A DNA stretch of 64,000 nt, taken from NCBI GenBank assembly GCA_027532775.1, contig JAPZTO010000002.1, forward strand, positions 496,001 through 560,000, given 5' to 3'. Shown in pieces: positions 61,572 through 64,000 of this stretch. The number at the start of each line of letters is the position of its first letter. The stretch's first letter is position 1. The notes below the pieces were generated by a model that saw only the letters and a list, made by a program, of their open reading frames with translations, was not told where the DNA came from and made no database searches. Position numbers and translations under genes: made by a program. Source of the stretch: Beijerinckiaceae bacterium. Its GTDB lineage: Bacteria > Pseudomonadota > Alphaproteobacteria > Rhizobiales > Beijerinckiaceae.

Positions 61572-62572
61572 GCGCTGCCGACTGGTCCCTCGAAACGCTG
61601 GCTGCCTATCTGCACCAGGCCCTGCCCGGCTGCTCCGGGCTGCCGCAGGTCGAGCGGATCTCGGGTGGACAGTCGAACCCGACCTATTTCATCACCTTTC
61701 CGGAGCGGCGGCTGGTACTCCGCAAGCAGCCGCCCGGTATCCTGTTGCCCTCGGCCCATGCCATCGACCGGGAGTTCCGCGTGCTCCGCGCGCTGGACGG
61801 GACCGGCGTTCCGGTGCCGGAGGCGCTGCATTTCTGCGAGGACCGGGCGATCATCGGAACGCCGTTCTACCTGATGGAGCGGCTGGAGGGCCGTGTCTTC
61901 CATGATTGCACCCTGCCCGGTGTGCCCGCCGGGCAGCGGCACGCCATGGTTCTTTCCGTCGCGGAGGCATTGGCCGCCCTGCATGCGGTGGAGCCGCAGG
62001 CCGTCGGCCTCGGCGATTTCGGGCGCCCGGGCGATTATTTCGCGCGGCAGGTCAGCCGCTGGTCACGGCAATGGCAGGAAAACCGCACCCGCGAGGACGC
62101 CGCCATGGATCGGCTGATTGACTTGCTGCCCCGCCATATCCCGCCCGGCGAGGTGCAATCGATCGTCCATGGCGATTTCCGGATCGGCAACATGATGTTC
62201 CATCCGACAGAACCGCGCGTGATCGCCATCCTTGACTGGGAACTGGCAACGCTCGGCCACCCACTGGCGGATCTCGCGCATTTCTCGATGGCCTATGTCA
62301 CCGCGCCGGATGAATATGGTGGCCTGCTCGGCCTTGATCTCGCGCGGCTCGGTCTGCCCGGCCAGGCTGAGTTCGAGGAGGCCTACCGCCGGGCCAGCCC
62401 GCATGGCCTGGGCCTGCAGCCTTTCCACATGGCCTTCGCGCTGTTCCGATGGGCGGCGATCTTCGAGGGCATCGCCTACCGCGCCCAGCGGGGCACCGCC
62501 AATGCCGGTAATGCCGGCGAGATTGGCCGCCTCTCCGCCGTCTTCGCGCAGAGGGCTGTGGATTACCTCTGA
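61568..62572 (+). CDS. APH-family kinase, ACAD10/11 and LvaA-like
   Basis: A 334-residue phosphotransferase of the aminoglycoside-phosphotransferase fold. The N-terminal ISGGQSNPTYFITFPE, the catalytic loop IVHGDFRIGNMMFHP and the metal-binding AILDWELATLGHPLADLAHF match the APH domain that is fused to ACAD in animal ACAD10/11. In the Pseudomonas Lva pathway a related kinase phosphorylates 4-hydroxyacyl-CoA. ATG 61568 overlaps the ACAD stop, so the two are translationally coupled. An antibiotic-resistance role is unlikely. Confidence 0.88.
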   Translation: MSAADWSLETLAAYLHQALPGCSGLPQVERISGGQSNPTYFITFPERRLVLRKQPPGILLPSAHAIDREFRVLRALDGTGVPVPEALHFCEDRAIIGTPFYLMERLEGRVFHDCTLPGVPAGQRHAMVLSVAEALAALHAVEPQAVGLGDFGRPGDYFARQVSRWSRQWQENRTREDAAMDRLIDLLPRHIPPGEVQSIVHGDFRIGNMMFHPTEPRVIAILDWELATLGHPLADLAHFSMAYVTAPDEYGGLLGLDLARLGLPGQAEFEEAYRRASPHGLGLQPFHMAFALFRWAAIFEGIAYRAQRGTANAGNAGEIGRLSAVFAQRAVDYL

Positions 62573-62662
62573 GGCTGCTGTTTCCGGCTTCATGACAAGT
62601 CGGCTTTTCATCTGCCTGTTGCATGCCGCCGCTAGCGCTTCTTCAACAAGAGGGATGTGGCC

Positions 62663-63469
62663 ATGCTCGAACTGCACTCGGTGACCCGACGTTTCGGTGC
62701 CAACCGCGCCGTGGACAATGTCTCGCTCGCCATCGAACCCGGCAGCTTTGTCGGGGTGATCGGCCGGTCCGGTGCCGGCAAGTCGACGCTGCTTCGCATG
62801 ATCAACCGTCTGCTCGACCCGTCGGAAGGATCGATCCGCTGGAACGGGCGTGATGTCACCCAGCTCAAGGGCGCTGAACTCCGCGCCTGGCGCATGCGCT
62901 GCGCCATGGTTTTCCAGCAATTCAACATTGTCGGCCGGCTCGACGTCCTGACGAACGTGCTGATGGGCCGCCTCAACCACATGTCGGAACCGCGCTCGCT
63001 GCTGAAGATGTGGCGCGCCGAGGACAAGGCCATCGCGATCTCCGCGCTTGACCAGTTCGACATGACCGCCCTTGCCGGCCAGCGCGCCGAGAGCCTTTCC
63101 GGCGGCCAGCAGCAGCGCGTCGCCATCTGCCGCGCGCTGGTGCAGGAGCCGGACATCATTCTCGCGGATGAGCCGATCGCCTCGCTTGACCCACGCAACA
63201 CGCGCCTCGTGATGGATGCCCTGCTGCGCCTGAACAAGCATTTCGGCATCACGATCGTCTGCAACCTGCACGATCTCGACATCGCCAAGGATTATTGCGG
63301 TCGCCTTGTCGGCATGGCGCAGGGCCGCGTGGTGTTTGACGGCGCGCCGGACAGCCTGACCGAAGGCGCCGCGCGCGAGCTTTACGGCCTGGAAGCAGAC
63401 GAGGCCATGACCATGATCCCTGCTTCCCAGCCGATTACGGGCCTGCAGCACGCTGCGGCCGCCGCCTGA
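62663..63469 (+). CDS. phnC: PhnC, phosphonate ABC transporter ATPase
   Basis: A 268-residue ATPase. It has Walker [18 protein letters not shown], signature [16 protein letters not shown], Walker [17 protein letters not shown] and the PhnC-type [18 protein letters not shown]. It powers uptake of phosphonates, phosphite or phosphate esters with PhnD and PhnE. AAGAGGG lies 8 bases before ATG 62663. GTG 62657 is possible. The 90-bp gap upstream contains no copy of the phnF/phnG operator sequence. Confidence 0.93.
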   Translation: MLELHSVTRRFGANRAVDNVSLAIEPGSFVGVIGRSGAGKSTLLRMINRLLDPSEGSIRWNGRDVTQLKGAELRAWRMRCAMVFQQFNIVGRLDVLTNVLMGRLNHMSEPRSLLKMWRAEDKAIAISALDQFDMTALAGQRAESLSGGQQQRVAICRALVQEPDIILADEPIASLDPRNTRLVMDALLRLNKHFGITIVCNLHDLDIAKDYCGRLVGMAQGRVVFDGAPDSLTEGAARELYGLEADEAMTMIPASQPITGLQHAAAAA

Positions 63470-63503
63470 CCGACTGAACCACCCGATCCAACAGGAGAGA
63501 ACC

Positions 63504-64000
63504 ATGACGTTCACCCGTCGCCTTGCGCTTGCCCTCGTGGCTGGCACCGTGATGACGACCGGCGCTTTTGCGCAGGACTGGAAGGCCAAGTATCCGGAAC
63601 TCGTCTATGCCACTGTCCCCGCCGAGAATGCCTCGGGCGTGACCGAGCGCTTCGGCCCCTTCATGGAGTATCTCTCCAAGGAACTCGGCGTTCCGGTCAA
63701 GCTGCGCATTGCGGCTGACTATGCGGCTGTTATCGAAGGGCAGCGCGGCGGCACGATCCATATCGGCGATTACGGCCCCTCCTCCTACGTTCGGGCGCAT
63801 ACCGTCTCGAATGGCGGCGTCGAGGCCTTCGCCACGATGCGCGCCTTCGATGGATCGACCGGCTATTATTCGGTTGCCTGGGCCAAGGCCTCTGCGCCGG
63901 GCGCGAAGCTCGAGGATTTCAAGGGCAAGAACCTCTGCCTCGTCGATCCGAACTCGACCTCGGGCAACAACGTGCCGCTCTTTGCGATGAACAAGATGGG
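63504..64000 (+). CDS. phnD: PhnD, phosphonate-binding protein (partial, runs off window)
   Basis: 165 codons of a periplasmic binding protein are present before the window ends. A signal peptide ends near GAFAQD. The mature part has VYATVPAENASGVTERFGPFMEYLSKELG (landmark) and IHIGDYGPSSYV, and ends in the conserved DPNSTSGNNVPL loop that holds the phosphonate group. AGGAGAG precedes the ATG. It follows phnC after 34 bases, and phnE is expected beyond the edge. Confidence 0.92.
   Translation, partial: MTFTRRLALALVAGTVMTTGAFAQDWKAKYPELVYATVPAENASGVTERFGPFMEYLSKELGVPVKLRIAADYAAVIEGQRGGTIHIGDYGPSSYVRAHTVSNGGVEAFATMRAFDGSTGYYSVAWAKASAPGAKLEDFKGKNLCLVDPNSTSGNNVPLFAMNKM

Noticed and set aside
61568-62572. 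Aminoglycoside resistance gene
   Set aside because: The APH fold is shared, but the DWELATLG-type pattern and coupling to an acyl-CoA dehydrogenase point to an ACAD10/11-type metabolic kinase.
62573-62662. PhoB box upstream of phnC
   Set aside because: A TTGTCAT-like heptamer occurs only on the reverse strand and lacks the second direct repeat at the required spacing.
1-64000. Mobile elements, prophage, CRISPR arrays or toxin-antitoxin modules
   Set aside because: No transposase, integrase, terminal inverted repeats with target duplications, regularly spaced repeats or small paired toxin genes were seen. Neither tRNA gene shows an adjacent integrase or a duplicated tRNA 3' end.

Overview
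The window is a GC-rich, densely packed bacterial chromosome segment. The gene repertoire points to an alphaproteobacterium, most likely of the Hyphomicrobiales (Rhizobiales). The grounds are the many ABC and TRAP uptake systems with dedicated periplasmic binding proteins, an Irr-type iron control element, a DUF2865 protein, BKACE and DUF1636 genes, and a BciA-type 8-vinyl reductase. BciA acts in (bacterio)chlorophyll synthesis, so the host is probably an anoxygenic phototroph or descends from one. I see no phage genes, insertion sequences, CRISPR arrays or toxin-antitoxin pairs. This is metabolic and transport chromosome rather than a mobile island.

Layout. (1) 1-1166: the start of a leftward phosphonate C-P lyase operon (phnG, cut by the window edge) and the divergent regulator phnF, with a compound operator between them. 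(2) 1240-11390: a vitamin B12 region with two cobalamin riboswitches. One, on the + strand, leads btuB-btuC-btuD, and btuF-cbiB follow on the same strand. The other, on the - strand, leads DUF1636-cobP-cobO-cobQ. cobC lies antisense between btuD and btuF. (3) 11436-16093: a D-galactonate pair (dgoK-dgoA), then glpD-glpK. (4) 16097-27781: an SDR and a GntR/FCD regulator facing a long + strand run. The run encodes a Liv-type ABC transporter (binding protein, LivH and a LivM-LivG-LivF triple fusion), a lambda-crystallin/L-gulonate 3-dehydrogenase-like enzyme, a BKACE enzyme and a TRAP transporter. It reads as a pathway that oxidises an imported 3-hydroxy acid and cleaves the 3-keto product with acetyl-CoA. 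(5) 27856-38943: bciA, tRNA-Gln, DUF2865, an Fe(III) binding protein and permease behind an Irr-like site, 3-oxoacid CoA-transferase A/B, an AsmA-like protein, a Crp/Fnr regulator, tRNA-Phe and a DHH phosphoesterase.

(6) 39015-56669: a large amide/peptide-type uptake and hydrolysis island. A MarR regulator sits between a leftward binding protein/PanE-like/SDR operon and a rightward set: creatininase-family hydrolase, DppBCDF-type transporter, polysaccharide-deacetylase-family hydrolase, gamma-glutamyltransferase-like enzyme, DUF1028 protein and a second complete Dpp-type transporter. (7) 56852-59515: a three-gene NMT1/SsuABC-type transporter. (8) 59583-62572: an SDR - acyl-CoA dehydrogenase - APH-type kinase triad resembling ACAD10/11 and the Pseudomonas Lva (levulinate) proteins. 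(9) 62663-64000: phnC and the start of phnD, so phosphonate genes lie at both ends of the window.

Functions are assigned from motifs and family resemblance recognised by eye. No database search was run, and the substrates of the transporters and of the island enzymes are not determined by the sequence.
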